Source of the DNA: Pelagicoccus sp. SDUM812002
Lineage (GTDB): Bacteria > Verrucomicrobiota > Verrucomicrobiia > Opitutales > Opitutaceae
DNA: 64,000 bases
NCBI RefSeq assembly: GCF_031127835.1
Contig: NZ_JARXHX010000004.1
Location: 1 to 64,000 of the forward strand
Direction: 5' to 3'
This document shows positions 8,754 through 19,701 of the stretch, one piece after another. The position numbers were made by a program, and so were the translations under genes. Position 1 is the first letter of the stretch, and every line of letters begins with the position of its first letter. Under the pieces are notes generated by a model that was given only the letters and a program-made list of their open reading frames with translations, did not search any database and had not been told where the DNA came from.

Positions 8754-9197
8754 CTAAAATGTCTCTATCTCCCACTCCCATTGTCCCTTCTCGGGGAAGG
8801 TTAGCCAGGCGAAGCTGGCGGCACTGCCATTGCGAGGACCTGTGATGGCTCCGGGATTAAGAGCTCGGACGCCATGTTCGCGATCGTCGAGTGGTTGGTG
8901 GAGGTGGCCGTAGAGAATGGCGGTCGTGTTCTCGCAATAGCCGTAGGGTGGGTGATGCTGAAGTCGGAATAGAAAGCCTTCGCGTTCGAGGTCGCGAGTT
9001 TCAGGCCAGATGCCATGAGGGTCGTAGTTTCCCTTCACGACGCAGAGCGGTCGGCCTAGGTTTTGGATGGGGATTAGAATATCGGGGCGAGCGACGTCGC
9101 CGAGGTGCCAGATTTCCTCGGCGCAGTGGATCCTATCGAGTAGTCTATCGGGCACGCGCCCATGCGTATCGGAAATGACTGCAATTTTGCGAGGCAT
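8754..9197 (-). CDS. YfcE/MJ0936-type metallophosphoesterase
   Basis: The 147-residue protein has all calcineurin-like phosphoesterase motifs of the YfcE group: D10-T-H12, G33-D34, a G-N-Y-D block, and G-H-L-H near residue 100. YfcE relatives are Mn-dependent cytoplasmic phosphodiesterases whose physiological substrate is often unknown. The start was placed at the ATG directly before PRKIAVISDTHG. A longer version would overlap the upstream CPBP gene by 26 bp. It lies 13 bp downstream of that gene and is probably in the same transcription unit. Confidence 0.9.
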   Translation of the reverse strand: MPRKIAVISDTHGRVPDRLLDRIHCAEEIWHLGDVARPDILIPIQNLGRPLCVVKGNYDPHGIWPETRDLEREGFLFRLQHHPPYGYCENTTAILYGHLHQPLDDREHGVRALNPGAITGPRNGSAASFAWLTFPEKGQWEWEIETF

Positions 9198-9210
9198 GGG
9201 ATTGGCGAGT

Positions 9211-10164
9211 CTAGGGACTCGGAGAGGCCGCCGCACCTTTTTTGTGTAGGAAATAGGCGAAGAGGGCGACGAAGACGATGAGCACGATGCTTACCCAGTA
9301 TCCATCGGCGACGCGTGTGGTCCCGCTAAAGGCACTCGCCTGTTCGGTGGTAGCAAAGGCGTTACCAAAGAGCTTGATGGTGAAGACCCAACCAGCATGG
9401 ATAGCAATACTTGCCCAAAGATTGTTAGCCAACAGGAATACCTGGTGCAGGGCGACGCCAACGAGGAAAATGGCGAGGATATACTTGAGGTCGAATTCGG
9501 TAAAAACGGCAACCGCAGTTCCAGCTGCGATCTGGGCGGCCTCGGCGATGCCGACTTCCGACGGAGCTATGCCACCAAGTGAAAACTCGGGAGTCTTAAA
9601 ATGTAGTGCGGCGAAGAAGAACGACGAAAGCAGAATCGCTGTGACTGGTTGGAGCGCGGTGTAAAACATTCTGAATACTAGCCCGCGGAATACGATTTCT
9701 TCTAATATTCCAATGAGTAGAGAGGCGAGAATCGCATCGTCGATCTTGGATGCTAGCTTAGTGGGGTCCCAGGTGAAGGAGAAGGCACCCGTTGCAGTAT
9801 TGAATCCGTATATGATGAAGATCATCGCGATTCCGCTCACAAACCAGCGGGTAAATGTGACGAGTATGGGGCGGGAGAAACCGATAGCTTTCCAGCTCGT
9901 GATACGGCACTGGATGAAGAGGTAAGGAAGCAGCAGCAGTACACTGAGCCAGCGGCCGCGGTCGAAGAACTTTGGATACGGCTTGTTTGCTAGGTAGCCG
10001 CTCGCGTCGGGATCGAAATAGTGGGTCAGTTTGAAGGCAATCAAGCTAAGAACAGCGCCGGAGATGAGGGAGCCGAAATAGAGAAGACAGAGCAGCCAGA
10101 TCCCTTTGAGGGAATTTTGATTGGGCCCGAGGCCGTAGAGCAGGTGCTTTGGGTCGCGTTTCAT
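9211..10164 (-). CDS. CPBP-family intramembrane metalloprotease
   Basis: The 317-residue integral membrane protein has about eight predicted helices. It carries the CPBP (Abi/CAAX-protease-like) motifs: E155-E156-x3-R160-G161, a helix with H188 (FFAALHF), and a later IAIHAGW. These belong to the Rce1-type glutamic intramembrane protease family, which cleaves prenylated proteins in eukaryotes; bacterial members have diverse or unknown roles. The ATG overlaps the TGA of the upstream zinc-ribbon gene as ATGA, which fixes the start and suggests translational coupling. Confidence 0.88.
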   Translation of the reverse strand: MKRDPKHLLYGLGPNQNSLKGIWLLCLLYFGSLISGAVLSLIAFKLTHYFDPDASGYLANKPYPKFFDRGRWLSVLLLLPYLFIQCRITSWKAIGFSRPILVTFTRWFVSGIAMIFIIYGFNTATGAFSFTWDPTKLASKIDDAILASLLIGILEEIVFRGLVFRMFYTALQPVTAILLSSFFFAALHFKTPEFSLGGIAPSEVGIAEAAQIAAGTAVAVFTEFDLKYILAIFLVGVALHQVFLLANNLWASIAIHAGWVFTIKLFGNAFATTEQASAFSGTTRVADGYWVSIVLIVFVALFAYFLHKKGAAASPSP

Positions 10165-10409
10165 TGCTGCTCTAGCTCGCCACCGTCGAGCTTCTTGAAG
10201 ACCTTGAATCCAGCGGCCTTGGCGTTGCTGACCGATGGCTTGACGTTTATTTTCATTTGCGGTGCCGTGAGAGTCGGGCAGGGTTCGATGTCCTGCCCGC
10301 ACTTGGGGCATTCCGAGGGAGCGGGGCCGTTAGAGGCGAGGTGGACTTCCACCTCACCTCGGCAGAGTTTGCAGCGGCCGGATATCGGTCTGAATCGCTG
10401 CAGAGGCAT
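10161..10409 (-). CDS. Small zinc-ribbon protein
   Basis: The 82-residue protein has two CxxC pairs (CKLC near residue 13 and CPKC near residue 34) that form a likely zinc ribbon, followed by a basic tail with no membrane segment. The function is not known. It is coupled to the following CPBP protease gene by a 4-bp ATGA overlap, so the two proteins may work together or simply be co-expressed. It lies 36 bp downstream of the PpiD-like gene on the same strand. Confidence 0.75.
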   Translation of the reverse strand: MPLQRFRPISGRCKLCRGEVEVHLASNGPAPSECPKCGQDIEPCPTLTAPQMKINVKPSVSNAKAAGFKVFKKLDGGELEQQ

Positions 10410-10444
10410 CTGAAAAGCCGTGCTGGGAGCTGCCTCAGTAAACC

Positions 10445-12073
10445 TTATTGGGCGAAGCCAAGACGGTTCTGCTCCTGTATGGTCAGCGTACTTATGTATT
10501 GCTGAGCGGAAAATTGATTGGAAAGGTTCTTGAGGGATTGGGCGACTTGGGCGTACTGAGGGTCTTCCTTGTCGACCTCTGGAATTTCTTTAGAGAGGAC
10601 GTAGAGATAGGCTCCTTGGTTGTCGCCATTTAGGCGAACGAAGTCAGATACCTCCCCGCTTTCGAGCTCGAGTAGGGCCGATAGGGCACGGCGGTCGAGG
10701 CCCTCTGCCGGCTCGCTCAAAGTGAAGTCGCTGTATGAGCTGACCGTGAGGCCTGCTTCTTCAGCGGCGGCTCCGAAACTGTCTTCGCTATCGGCAGCTG
10801 CGGCTAGCTTTTCCTGTAGCTCAAGCGCATGTGCGGCTCGTGCTTCGCGAAGCTTTTCGGCGCGTACATCAGCAGTGATACGTTGGCGGAGGGTCTCGAA
10901 GCTTGGGATGGTGGGCTCGATAACGTCGTCGTAGAAAAGCACGATAGACTTGTTTCCGTGTTGGAGTGGCTCGGAGTAGAAGCGGCTTTCGCTGAGGCTG
11001 AAGGCTTCGTTAACCATGTTGCGTCCCCAAGTCGTGCCAATCGGAGTTTCATTGGCTGCGAAGGAGGAAGCGGTCTTCAGCTCGAGATTCAGCTCCGCGA
11101 TTGCGTCCTTTAGGCCCTGCGATTCGCGGGAGAAGTCGTTCTCGTGAATTTGAACGACGAGATCGTAGGCACGTTCTGCAGCGAGTTCGCGGGCCTTTTC
11201 TATTCGAAGATCTTCGCGGACAGCGAGTCGTGCTTGCTCGAAGGTGATGGGCTCAGCTGGTTCAGCGTCTGGATCCTCGGACGGCTCTGCCTGGTAGCGG
11301 TCAATGTTAGATTCGAAGTAGGTGATGAGCTCGTCTTCGCTAGGCTTGATTTCGTCAACGTAGTCGGCTGCTTCGACTTCGATGTAGTTGACGACGCGGC
11401 GCTCTGGAGTCTGGTACTGGAAGCTGAAGTCCTCGTAGTGCTTTCGGAGCATTTCTTCGGTTATTTCGACTTCGGGTGCATATGTGTTCAGATCGCTCTC
11501 GGCAACGAGGATCGACCATTTGGCGAGGCGCTGGCTGAGGCTGTCTAGGATCTCGGATTCGTTCACGAAGCCGGCTCCCTCAAGGGCGGTGTATACCTTT
11601 GCGATTCGGTAGTCATCGACGAGGACGCGGTGCAGGTCATTCTTGCTGTAGGCTCCACCTAAGCTGATGCTGTCCAAGATCATGTTGTAGGCTTGGGCGT
11701 CGAACTGGCCGAGCTGGTTCTGGAAAGCAGGCAGGGTTTTGATGTACTCGAGCAGTTGATCCTCAGTGGGCTCGGGGATCAAATTTTGGTTTGCGATGTA
11801 GCGAGCGGTGGCTCGCTCGTAGGGTAGGTTCTGGCTTGCTCGGGGATTGCGGCTGAGGGAGGCGCTTAGCTGGGCGTCGCGAAGGATCTCGACGCGTGCC
11901 GCTTCGGTGTTCATCGGAGAATCGTAGAAGAACAGGTCTGCGGTCGCTTCCTTTCCGCCTCCTATCGGTCCCTGGTTGCCGATCTGCACGATGAACGCGA
12001 TGATGAGTACGGCGAAGATGATGAATACGAGAAGCAGATGCTTCTGCAGTTTGTTTTGTAGCCAGGAAATCAT
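10445..12073 (-). CDS. PpiD/SurA-like membrane-anchored periplasmic chaperone lacking a parvulin domain
   Basis: The 542-residue protein has a PpiD-like architecture: a short cytoplasmic N-terminus (MISWLQNKLQKH), one membrane helix (about 13-31) and a long periplasmic, mostly helical region with a SurA_N-type segment (about 50-240). PpiD assists folding of exported proteins at the Sec translocon. I do not see the parvulin isomerase signature (GGDLG and F-x-x-A blocks) in the expected place, so this is probably a chaperone without isomerase activity. It is followed by the zinc-ribbon and CPBP genes. Confidence 0.8.
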   Translation of the reverse strand: MISWLQNKLQKHLLLVFIIFAVLIIAFIVQIGNQGPIGGGKEATADLFFYDSPMNTEAARVEILRDAQLSASLSRNPRASQNLPYERATARYIANQNLIPEPTEDQLLEYIKTLPAFQNQLGQFDAQAYNMILDSISLGGAYSKNDLHRVLVDDYRIAKVYTALEGAGFVNESEILDSLSQRLAKWSILVAESDLNTYAPEVEITEEMLRKHYEDFSFQYQTPERRVVNYIEVEAADYVDEIKPSEDELITYFESNIDRYQAEPSEDPDAEPAEPITFEQARLAVREDLRIEKARELAAERAYDLVVQIHENDFSRESQGLKDAIAELNLELKTASSFAANETPIGTTWGRNMVNEAFSLSESRFYSEPLQHGNKSIVLFYDDVIEPTIPSFETLRQRITADVRAEKLREARAAHALELQEKLAAAADSEDSFGAAAEEAGLTVSSYSDFTLSEPAEGLDRRALSALLELESGEVSDFVRLNGDNQGAYLYVLSKEIPEVDKEDPQYAQVAQSLKNLSNQFSAQQYISTLTIQEQNRLGFAQ

Positions 12074-12104
12074 AAGGGGATACGCAATTAAAGGCGGCTA
12101 AACT

Positions 12105-12122
12105 AGGCTAGGCGACTAGCCT
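12105..12122 (-). terminator. Perfect 7-bp hairpin between yihY-like and ppiD-like genes
   Basis: AGGCTAG and CTAGCCT pair around a 4-nt loop. Only a weak T-rich tail follows on the minus strand, so this may be an inefficient terminator or an RNA-processing hairpin rather than a strong stop. Confidence 0.4.
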
Positions 12123-12156
12123 GTCAATGGACAAAACCGCCCATGGAAATGAGTGT

Positions 12157-13590
12157 TCACGCTTTCTGATTCTTGTGGAAAGAGTCTAGCGCTTCGGCTA
12201 AGGTAACTTGTTGGAAACTTGAGTTCCGAGCGTTGTTTATCAGCTCATGGTAGCGACGGACGAGAGGATCCCGGGCGTCGAAAAAATTGTCGTCTGGATT
12301 TGAGCCGTAGGATTCGAAACTTTTCTTGAAGTCTAGCAGTGCGATTTTCTCCAGCGGACGAGCCGGTTGATAGCGGTAGGCGTTGTAGGTGTCTTTCTCC
12401 TTGGGAGGTAAAGTGGATGCGAGATTGAGGTCGACCAGCCGATCTAGGGCGGCTCCGGTGAGTGGACGGGGCAAGTTGTTTTGTTGGGCGAGCTCGGTAC
12501 TAGAGTACGCATCTCGGCAATCGCGGAAGCGTCGGCTTATCTGTGCTAACAGCAGGAGGGAAAGGCTTTCTTGGGAGGCTTGGCTGAGCTCGTCCCACGC
12601 CACCCTACCACTGCGGAATCGAGCATTTTGTACGGCGAACGATAGTCGCCCGCCGAGGAGAAGGCATATCCAGAAGGTGAAAAGGCCGATCATGAGCACA
12701 GGCAGGATGCTAAGCGAGCCATATAGAGTGCGTTGCATGGCGACGCGCTCCACGTAGAGAAAGGCGAAAGCGTTGTTGGCTGCGAAGCAGCTCACCGAGA
12801 ATAGCCCGCCTACGAGGGCGGCCTTCCACTCGACTTGGGTGTTGGGAATGAATCGATAGAACGTCGCAAGAAGAAAGGACAGGAAGAGGAAGGTCCCAAT
12901 CTTTACGCCATAGTTTGAAACCCAGCTATTGACGGTTTCGGATCCAGGTAGGCCTTCGGTGAAGGCCATGAATTGGTTGTTGAGCTCTATCAGTTTCGTT
13001 ACGGCGATGGCGATACCGGCGAATACCATCACAGTGCCGAGAGTGATGACCGTCCAGTAGAGTATGACGCGCGTGACAAGCTTTCTGCCCTTTGAAACGC
13101 CCCATATGTCGTTGAATGCGTCCTCGATCGTAATGAAAAGCTGGATGACGATTACTCCGAGCACTAATGCGCCGCCGATGCCGACAGCACCGGATTGGCT
13201 GGCCGCTATGAAGTCAGAAATCAGTTTGCTTAGTCCAGTTTCCTCGCTCGCAGCCTCGCCTTCTGTCAGGCTGACCTGGGGAGCGATGTAGGAGACGATC
13301 CGTTCAATCGTTTCCTGAGCCATGCCAGGTTCCGCTTGATTCAGGACGAATCCTGATAGCATCACTGCAAGGGCGATCATGGGGCCCAAGCCCAAGAGGG
13401 AGCTAAAGCTCAATGCTGCCGCTCGCGCGAGCAAGCGGTTTTCCTTCATGCCGCTTGCGGTTATGGATATGACGCGCCCGACTGCGAAGGCTATGCTCCG
13501 ACGTTTGGAACTGGCCTCACCGTGATGACGCCACATCTCCCGCTGCAGGATCCTGGCTCTAGATACTAGTTGCTTGAGGCGAGGATTCAT
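12157..13590 (-). CDS. YihY/BrkB-family inner-membrane protein
   Basis: The 477-residue protein has the YihY/virulence factor BrkB domain (about 45-320) with six predicted helices. Hallmarks include RAAALSFSSLLGLGP, the DAFNDIWGV segment and the YGSLSILPVLMIGLFTFW helix. The C-terminal 150 residues are soluble and look like a winged-helix extension common in longer family members. The family was once called RNase BN, but that assignment was withdrawn and its molecular function is unsettled. The gene precedes the PpiD-like gene, with 83 bp between. Confidence 0.88.
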   Translation of the reverse strand: MNPRLKQLVSRARILQREMWRHHGEASSKRRSIAFAVGRVISITASGMKENRLLARAAALSFSSLLGLGPMIALAVMLSGFVLNQAEPGMAQETIERIVSYIAPQVSLTEGEAASEETGLSKLISDFIAASQSGAVGIGGALVLGVIVIQLFITIEDAFNDIWGVSKGRKLVTRVILYWTVITLGTVMVFAGIAIAVTKLIELNNQFMAFTEGLPGSETVNSWVSNYGVKIGTFLFLSFLLATFYRFIPNTQVEWKAALVGGLFSVSCFAANNAFAFLYVERVAMQRTLYGSLSILPVLMIGLFTFWICLLLGGRLSFAVQNARFRSGRVAWDELSQASQESLSLLLLAQISRRFRDCRDAYSSTELAQQNNLPRPLTGAALDRLVDLNLASTLPPKEKDTYNAYRYQPARPLEKIALLDFKKSFESYGSNPDDNFFDARDPLVRRYHELINNARNSSFQQVTLAEALDSFHKNQKA

Positions 13591-13662
13591 TTGGGTCGTT
13601 GGTGGAGAGGCGTGAGCGGAATCTCCAGCAGCACAGAAGACGTGGGAGCACTCCTCTTCGAT

Positions 13663-14610
13663 CTAAAGAAAGAAGGAGTAGGCGTAACCGCAGATCCCGA
13701 GAAGCCCAGCGGCTCCGCAGGCGATCAGGAGTCGGATTTTGATTATGGCGCTGCTAAAGTAAATCGCTCCCATCAGGAGGATATTGCTGACGAGCAAAAT
13801 CGTGTCACCGCTCGAGTAGTAAAGCATGGTGAGTAGTCCTGCCCCGACTGCAGCTCTGAATCGAATAACTGGATACACCTCTGTGACCTGCAGCAGGAGT
13901 GTGACTGTGATGATCAAGTCGAAGGCTGCGATCAACAGGTAGGGGCTTTTCGCCATAGCGATAGCATCTGCTGAAAGAACCAAGTCTTTCTCGATGTATG
14001 CCATAGCCAATATTGAAGCGGCGAAGAATGCGGTCAGGAACCGAAGGCCGAAGAAAGCGACGGCAGCTTGCTTTTCGCGGGGAGACCTGCCGCCAGGGTC
14101 GTCGGCTCGACCTTCCGCCAGTGCAAGCATCTTGGTGACTTCTAGCTTTTGCCGCATCTCGGGCTTTTCGCCTTTCTTCTTCTTTTTCTTTTTACCCTCG
14201 TCTGAGGAGGGCTCCTCTTCGGCTTTCTTGCTTTTCCCGGCAGACTCTTTTGGGGAATTCTCGGATGGCACTTCGGCTTGGTCTGATAGCTCCGGGTTTT
14301 CGTTCGCTTCCGCCTGAGTTTTAGCGGCTTCGGATGCTGCAAGCGCAGCTTTGGCTGCTTCCTCCTCGACGAGCCGCTTCTTTTCCTCCTCGGATGCCTC
14401 GGTGCGCAGAGAGAGCTTTCGCTTCTTTGGGAAAAGGGTATCCATCAGCTCCTGGTTGGATGAGATGGTCAGCCACGACTCTGTCTCGATGTCGTAGAAG
14501 TAGGCGCTGGCATCCAGCTTGTTCGCCTCGATCAGTGAGGATATTTGATCGATGTCGAACGGGCCGCTCGCATCCTCATCGCCTTCGCGTCGGATATAGT
14601 ATTCTCTCAT
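13663..14610 (-). CDS. GYF_2-domain membrane protein
   Basis: The 315-residue protein starts with a GYF_2 (DUF4339-type) domain (about 1-60, with YYIRREGDEDASGPFD and ESWLTI). A long charged linker (about 65-185) rich in Glu, Lys and Ala includes a run of seven Lys. Four or five membrane helices fill the C-terminal third (about 188-315). GYF_2 modules are thought to bind proline-rich peptides and are common at the N-terminus of bacterial membrane proteins. No function can be assigned. It lies between argS and yihY on the same strand. Confidence 0.75.
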   Translation of the reverse strand: MREYYIRREGDEDASGPFDIDQISSLIEANKLDASAYFYDIETESWLTISSNQELMDTLFPKKRKLSLRTEASEEEKKRLVEEEAAKAALAASEAAKTQAEANENPELSDQAEVPSENSPKESAGKSKKAEEEPSSDEGKKKKKKKGEKPEMRQKLEVTKMLALAEGRADDPGGRSPREKQAAVAFFGLRFLTAFFAASILAMAYIEKDLVLSADAIAMAKSPYLLIAAFDLIITVTLLLQVTEVYPVIRFRAAVGAGLLTMLYYSSGDTILLVSNILLMGAIYFSSAIIKIRLLIACGAAGLLGICGYAYSFFL

Positions 14611-14685
14611 GGGCTAGGGAAGTAGCCCAATGAGACACTTGCTGCAGGTACTTTGTCAAGGCGCGGGAAGCCCTTGAACACGCTA

Positions 14686-16467
14686 TTACATTCGTTCCAA
14701 AGTAGGAATGCCTAAGAGGCTTAGTCCCGTTTCCAGCACATCTAGAGTGCGTTGACAGAGCATTAGGCGCCGCGACTGTATGTCTTTCTCGGGTACAATC
14801 ACTTTGTTGGCGTTGTAGAATGAACTGTAAGATCCGGCCAGTTCGAAGAGATATGTGCAAAGCAGGTGCGGGCGCAAGGTCTCGATGGTTTGCTGCAGCA
14901 CGCCGACGAAACCTAGGATCTTGCGGGCGAGGGCCAGTTCTTCCGCTGTCTCGATTGTGCTCGCGGTGCTTGCTAGATTTTCGAGCTCGGTGGGCTCGAA
15001 GTTGCGGAAAATACTCTTGATGCGAGTGGCTGCGTAAAGCAGGTAGGGAGCGGTGTTTCCTTCGAAGCTGAGGAGCTTGTCCCATGCGAAGACGTAGTCG
15101 CTAGTCCGGTTTTGCGAGAGTTCAGCATAGCGAATGGAGCTGGTCCCGATGACCTTGGCGGCGGCGGCGATATCTTCTTCGCTGAGTGGCGCTTGGCCTT
15201 TCTCGACCTTTTCCGCGTTTTTCTCGCGGATGAGTTTGCCGGCCCTTTGAATCGCTTCAGCGATGAGATCCTTCAGGAGTACGGGATCACCGCTACGGGA
15301 GGCCATGGCTTTTCCGTTTTCGCCCATGATGGTACCGTGGAAAACGTGGCTGAACTTCGGAAAGGTGCGCCCCGTTTTCTCAAACCATTTTTTGGTGGTG
15401 AGTTCCAGTTGCTCGAAATGGTCCTTTTGGCGGAAGTCGGTTTCGATAATGATACTCGACGCGTTGAAGTGCTCGGTTCGGTAGAGCATGGTCGCCAAGT
15501 CGGTGGTGGCGTAGTTGGAGGCCCCGTCGGACTTGCGGTACATGAAGGGCTGGGTTGCGAATCGTTTGTGTTCTGGATGGAAGACCACCCAAGCACCTTC
15601 GCTTTTTTCGCCGAGACCGGTCTCCTCCAATTCCTTGTAAATCTGCTCCACCATGTTACGATAGAAGCTCTCGCCGAGGTAATGATCGAAAGTGATATCG
15701 AAGAGCTCGTAGACTTGCTTGATACCATCGATGCTATGGGTGTTGACGGTTTCCCATAGCTTCATGCTTTCGGGGTCCTCGCCCTGCAGCTTGACCAGCT
15801 CTTCGCGGGATTCCGTGACGACTTCTTCGTCCTCGGACGCAAGTTGGCTGCCGAGTTTGTAAAGGCGTTCGAGTTCGCCAAGAGGGTTGGCTCGCAAGTT
15901 TTCTTCGTCGAGGAAGCGCTTGTAGGCGTAGAATAAGCGTCCGTAAGCGGTACCCCAATCGCCGATATGATTGTCTCGAATCACCTTTGCCCCGCAAAAT
16001 TCGAGTAGCTTGCATATGGATTCGCCGATTATTAGAGAGCGCAGGTGCCCGATATGCATCTGCTTTGCGGTGTTGGGAGAACTGTAATCGACGACGACAA
16101 CTTCGTCTTTTTGGAGGTGAGCTGCTGCCTGGCCGAGCTGTTCGGAACCTGAAAAGGTTGTGAGCCATGTCTGCAGGAAGTCGGGCTTGAGTGAGAAATT
16201 GATGAAGCCTGGTCCTGCGATAGACAAATCAGCGACGGTTGCTAGCTCTTGGTTGGCTTGCAGTTTTTCGACGATAGCCTGGGCGATTTGCCTCGGATTT
16301 ATCTTGTTACGCTTCGCGTAGGGAAGGGCGCCGTTCGCCTGCAAATCTCCGAAACGCGGATCCGCTGAACGTATGTCAGCGGTGAAAGAGTCTTCGAGTC
16401 CTGAGGAAGCGGCGGCTTCCCGCACGAGCGAGTCGAGTTTTTTTGCGAGGTCGAACCATTCTTGCAT
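14686..16467 (-). CDS. argS: Arginine--tRNA ligase
   Basis: The 593-residue class I synthetase charges tRNA-Arg with arginine. Visible are the N-terminal additional domain (about 1-110), the HIGH signature H138-I-G-H141 within QMHIGHLRSL, the catalytic core, and the C-terminal DALR anticodon-binding domain (about 465-593, ending LSLLGIPTLERM). As in most ArgRS proteins, a canonical KMSKS is absent; the matching region reads MASRSGDPV. Length is normal for the family. It is probably the first gene of a minus-strand unit with the GYF protein. Confidence 0.97.
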   Translation of the reverse strand: MQEWFDLAKKLDSLVREAAASSGLEDSFTADIRSADPRFGDLQANGALPYAKRNKINPRQIAQAIVEKLQANQELATVADLSIAGPGFINFSLKPDFLQTWLTTFSGSEQLGQAAAHLQKDEVVVVDYSSPNTAKQMHIGHLRSLIIGESICKLLEFCGAKVIRDNHIGDWGTAYGRLFYAYKRFLDEENLRANPLGELERLYKLGSQLASEDEEVVTESREELVKLQGEDPESMKLWETVNTHSIDGIKQVYELFDITFDHYLGESFYRNMVEQIYKELEETGLGEKSEGAWVVFHPEHKRFATQPFMYRKSDGASNYATTDLATMLYRTEHFNASSIIIETDFRQKDHFEQLELTTKKWFEKTGRTFPKFSHVFHGTIMGENGKAMASRSGDPVLLKDLIAEAIQRAGKLIREKNAEKVEKGQAPLSEEDIAAAAKVIGTSSIRYAELSQNRTSDYVFAWDKLLSFEGNTAPYLLYAATRIKSIFRNFEPTELENLASTASTIETAEELALARKILGFVGVLQQTIETLRPHLLCTYLFELAGSYSSFYNANKVIVPEKDIQSRRLMLCQRTLDVLETGLSLLGIPTLERM

Positions 16468-16799
16468 AGAGCGGCTACAAAATCCGGCTTCTCGGAGCGA
16501 GCAAGCTCCGAATCGAATGGGATTCTTTCCTGAGCCGGTAAATAGTACCCGTGAATACCCTTGTTTTCGGCGAGCAAAATCCTAGCGGGAGGCTTTTAGA
16601 TAGGGGCTTGACACGTGTGGCATAATACGCTCTTCAAAATTGCCGCTTGGGCGGTCGCAGGGCTTCACTTTTATTGGTGAAATCCTCCGTAAGTCCAAGA
16701 GCGACAATGGTGTGGGTGATGCTTTCCTAGCGAATGGGTTCGCGGGCGTCCCCCTGCCATGGCCGCAAACGGCATGCAATACGTTTCCGTACAATCCAT
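16468..16799. other. Divergent intergenic region and long leader of the phosphorylase gene
   Basis: This 332-bp region separates argS (minus) and the phosphorylase gene (plus). It holds a perfect CGGAGC/GCTCCG hairpin near 16494-16511, a TTGACA hexamer near 16609 and a CATAAT hexamer near 16621 (too close to each other to form one promoter). Several short inverted repeats follow downstream. I could not match it to a known RNA family. Confidence 0.4.
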
Positions 16800-18140
<1,341 letters not shown>

Positions 18141-18179
18141 GACCCGTCAGAATCGTTTTGCGATTCGAAACTTTCGAGA

Positions 18180-18209
18180 GCCGTCTCCTGATCGGAGGCG
18201 GCTTTTTTT
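18180..18209 (+). terminator. Rho-independent terminator after the phosphorylase gene
   Basis: A 9-bp stem GCCGTCTCC/GGAGGCGGC (one G-U pair, 5-nt loop) is followed by seven T residues. A smaller hairpin (GAATCG/CGATTC) precedes it. Confidence 0.9.
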
Positions 18210-18343
18210 ATGAAGCAAACGGCTCCTGTCGGCTAGCGGCCGAGGTAGGAAGCTCGCTTTGCTCGTTTGTCGCTCACGCTCGGAACGTCCCTCCTGTCTA
18301 AATCCTTGAATTCATCCATCATTACTGCCACTAAGCGATCCCC

Positions 18344-19681
18344 ATGAAGCAACGCTCGATCCTGCGCGAAGTCTCTGTCAAAGGCGCATCCCTCCACACT
18401 GGTGACAAAACCCAGCTCACGCTGAAGCCGGCTCCGGCCAACGCGGGGATTACCATCCGCCGCGTGGACCTTCACGACAAGCCGGTCATAAAGCCGCACA
18501 TTTCGCAGGTTACCGACTTGGTTAGAGCGACGACTCTGGCATCCGGTCATGTGAAGGTTCATACCGTCGAGCATGTGCTCGCAGCTTTGCACGGGATGGG
18601 TATCGATAATGTAGAGGTCGAAATGGATGCCTCCGAACCGCCCATCCTCGATGGATCCTCGAAAGGTTTCGTGAACCTGATCCTCGAAGCGGAACCCGTG
18701 GAGCTCGATGCGGAAAGGGAGTACTTCGTGCTGGATCAACCGATTTCGGTAACCAAAGGGAATTCCTCGCTGATTGCTTTGCCGTATGATGGCTTCAAGA
18801 TTTCCTGCACCTCTGCGGACGATCGCGGAATTCACACGCAGCACCTGTCCATCGAGATTGACCCTGACGTGTTCGCGACTCAGATTGCAGCCGCTCGCAC
18901 ATTCACGGTGTACGAAGATATCGAAGAGCTTCTCAAGCTAGGCAAAATCAAAGGGGGCAGTCTCGAAAACGCCATCGTGCTTAAAGACGATAAGATCATG
19001 TCTAAAGAGCCGCTGCGTTTCGACGACGAGCTCGTGCGCCATAAGATCCTAGATGTGATTGGAGACGTGCTGTTGCTCGGCAAACCGCTCAAGGCTCACA
19101 TCGTCGCGGTTCGACCCGGTCACGCGGTCAACGCGGAGCTCACGGCCAAGTTAGCAGAGCGTATGGATGAGCTCGCCAAAGGTGAAGCCGCTCCCGCAAA
19201 GGCAAAACCGAAGACGGCTCGGATCGAAGAGGAGACGCAGCTCGATATACGGCGCGTGATAGAGACCCTGCCGCATCGCTACCCATTTTTGATGATCGAC
19301 CGGGTCACTGAATTCCGCGGTGATGACGAGTTGACCGCGATCAAAAATGTTACGATCAACGAACCGTTTTTCCAAGGCCACTACCCAGGTCAGCCGATCA
19401 TGCCAGGTGTGTTGCAGATCGAAGCAATGGCTCAGGCAGCGGGCATCCTAATGCTTCGCAAAATCAACCAAGAGGGTAAGACCGCGGTTTTCATGAGCGT
19501 CGATAAGGTAAAATGGCGGCGCAAGGTAATCCCGGGCGATCAGCTCCGAATCGATATCAAGCTCCTCAAGATTATGCGGGCCAAGATTGGGACCGCCTCA
19601 GCCACTTGCTACGTGGGTGACGAAGTTGCCTCCTCTGGCGAGCTCAAGTTCATGATCTTGGGCGAGGGTGAAGATGTATAG
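18344..19681 (+). CDS. lpxC-fabZ: Bifunctional LpxC deacetylase / FabZ dehydratase
   Basis: The 445-residue fusion joins two enzymes. Residues 1-285 are LpxC (UDP-3-O-acyl-GlcNAc deacetylase, first committed step of lipid A synthesis), with zinc ligands H77 (in VEHVLAAL), H233 and D237, and the RPGHAVN active-site His. Residues 302-445 are FabZ (3-hydroxyacyl-ACP dehydratase), with catalytic H346 in [14 protein letters not shown] and E360. The linker is Ala/Lys/Pro-rich. Such fusions occur in Bacteroidota, Chlorobi and Verrucomicrobiota and may balance lipid A and phospholipid use of acyl-ACP. It is followed by lpxA after 20 bp. Confidence 0.97.
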   Translation: MKQRSILREVSVKGASLHTGDKTQLTLKPAPANAGITIRRVDLHDKPVIKPHISQVTDLVRATTLASGHVKVHTVEHVLAALHGMGIDNVEVEMDASEPPILDGSSKGFVNLILEAEPVELDAEREYFVLDQPISVTKGNSSLIALPYDGFKISCTSADDRGIHTQHLSIEIDPDVFATQIAAARTFTVYEDIEELLKLGKIKGGSLENAIVLKDDKIMSKEPLRFDDELVRHKILDVIGDVLLLGKPLKAHIVAVRPGHAVNAELTAKLAERMDELAKGEAAPAKAKPKTARIEEETQLDIRRVIETLPHRYPFLMIDRVTEFRGDDELTAIKNVTINEPFFQGHYPGQPIMPGVLQIEAMAQAAGILMLRKINQEGKTAVFMSVDKVKWRRKVIPGDQLRIDIKLLKIMRAKIGTASATCYVGDEVASSGELKFMILGEGEDV

Positions 19682-19701
19682 AAAAGTTAGATACAATCGA
19701 C

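Noticed and set aside
10165-10311. Longer N-terminus for the CPBP protease
   Set aside because: It would overlap most of the zinc-ribbon gene in another frame; the ATGA overlap at 10161-10164 and the start of homology support the shorter version.
14180-14200. Possible frameshift at the poly-Lys (A-rich) run in the GYF-domain gene
   Set aside because: The frame continues cleanly into membrane helices on both sides, so the run is a genuine Lys-rich linker.
15112-15759. 215-codon open frame opposite argS
   Set aside because: It lies fully inside argS on the other strand and the product resembles no family.
16609-16626. Sigma-70 promoter formed by TTGACA and CATAAT
   Set aside because: The hexamers are only a few bases apart, not about 17 bp, so they cannot form one promoter.
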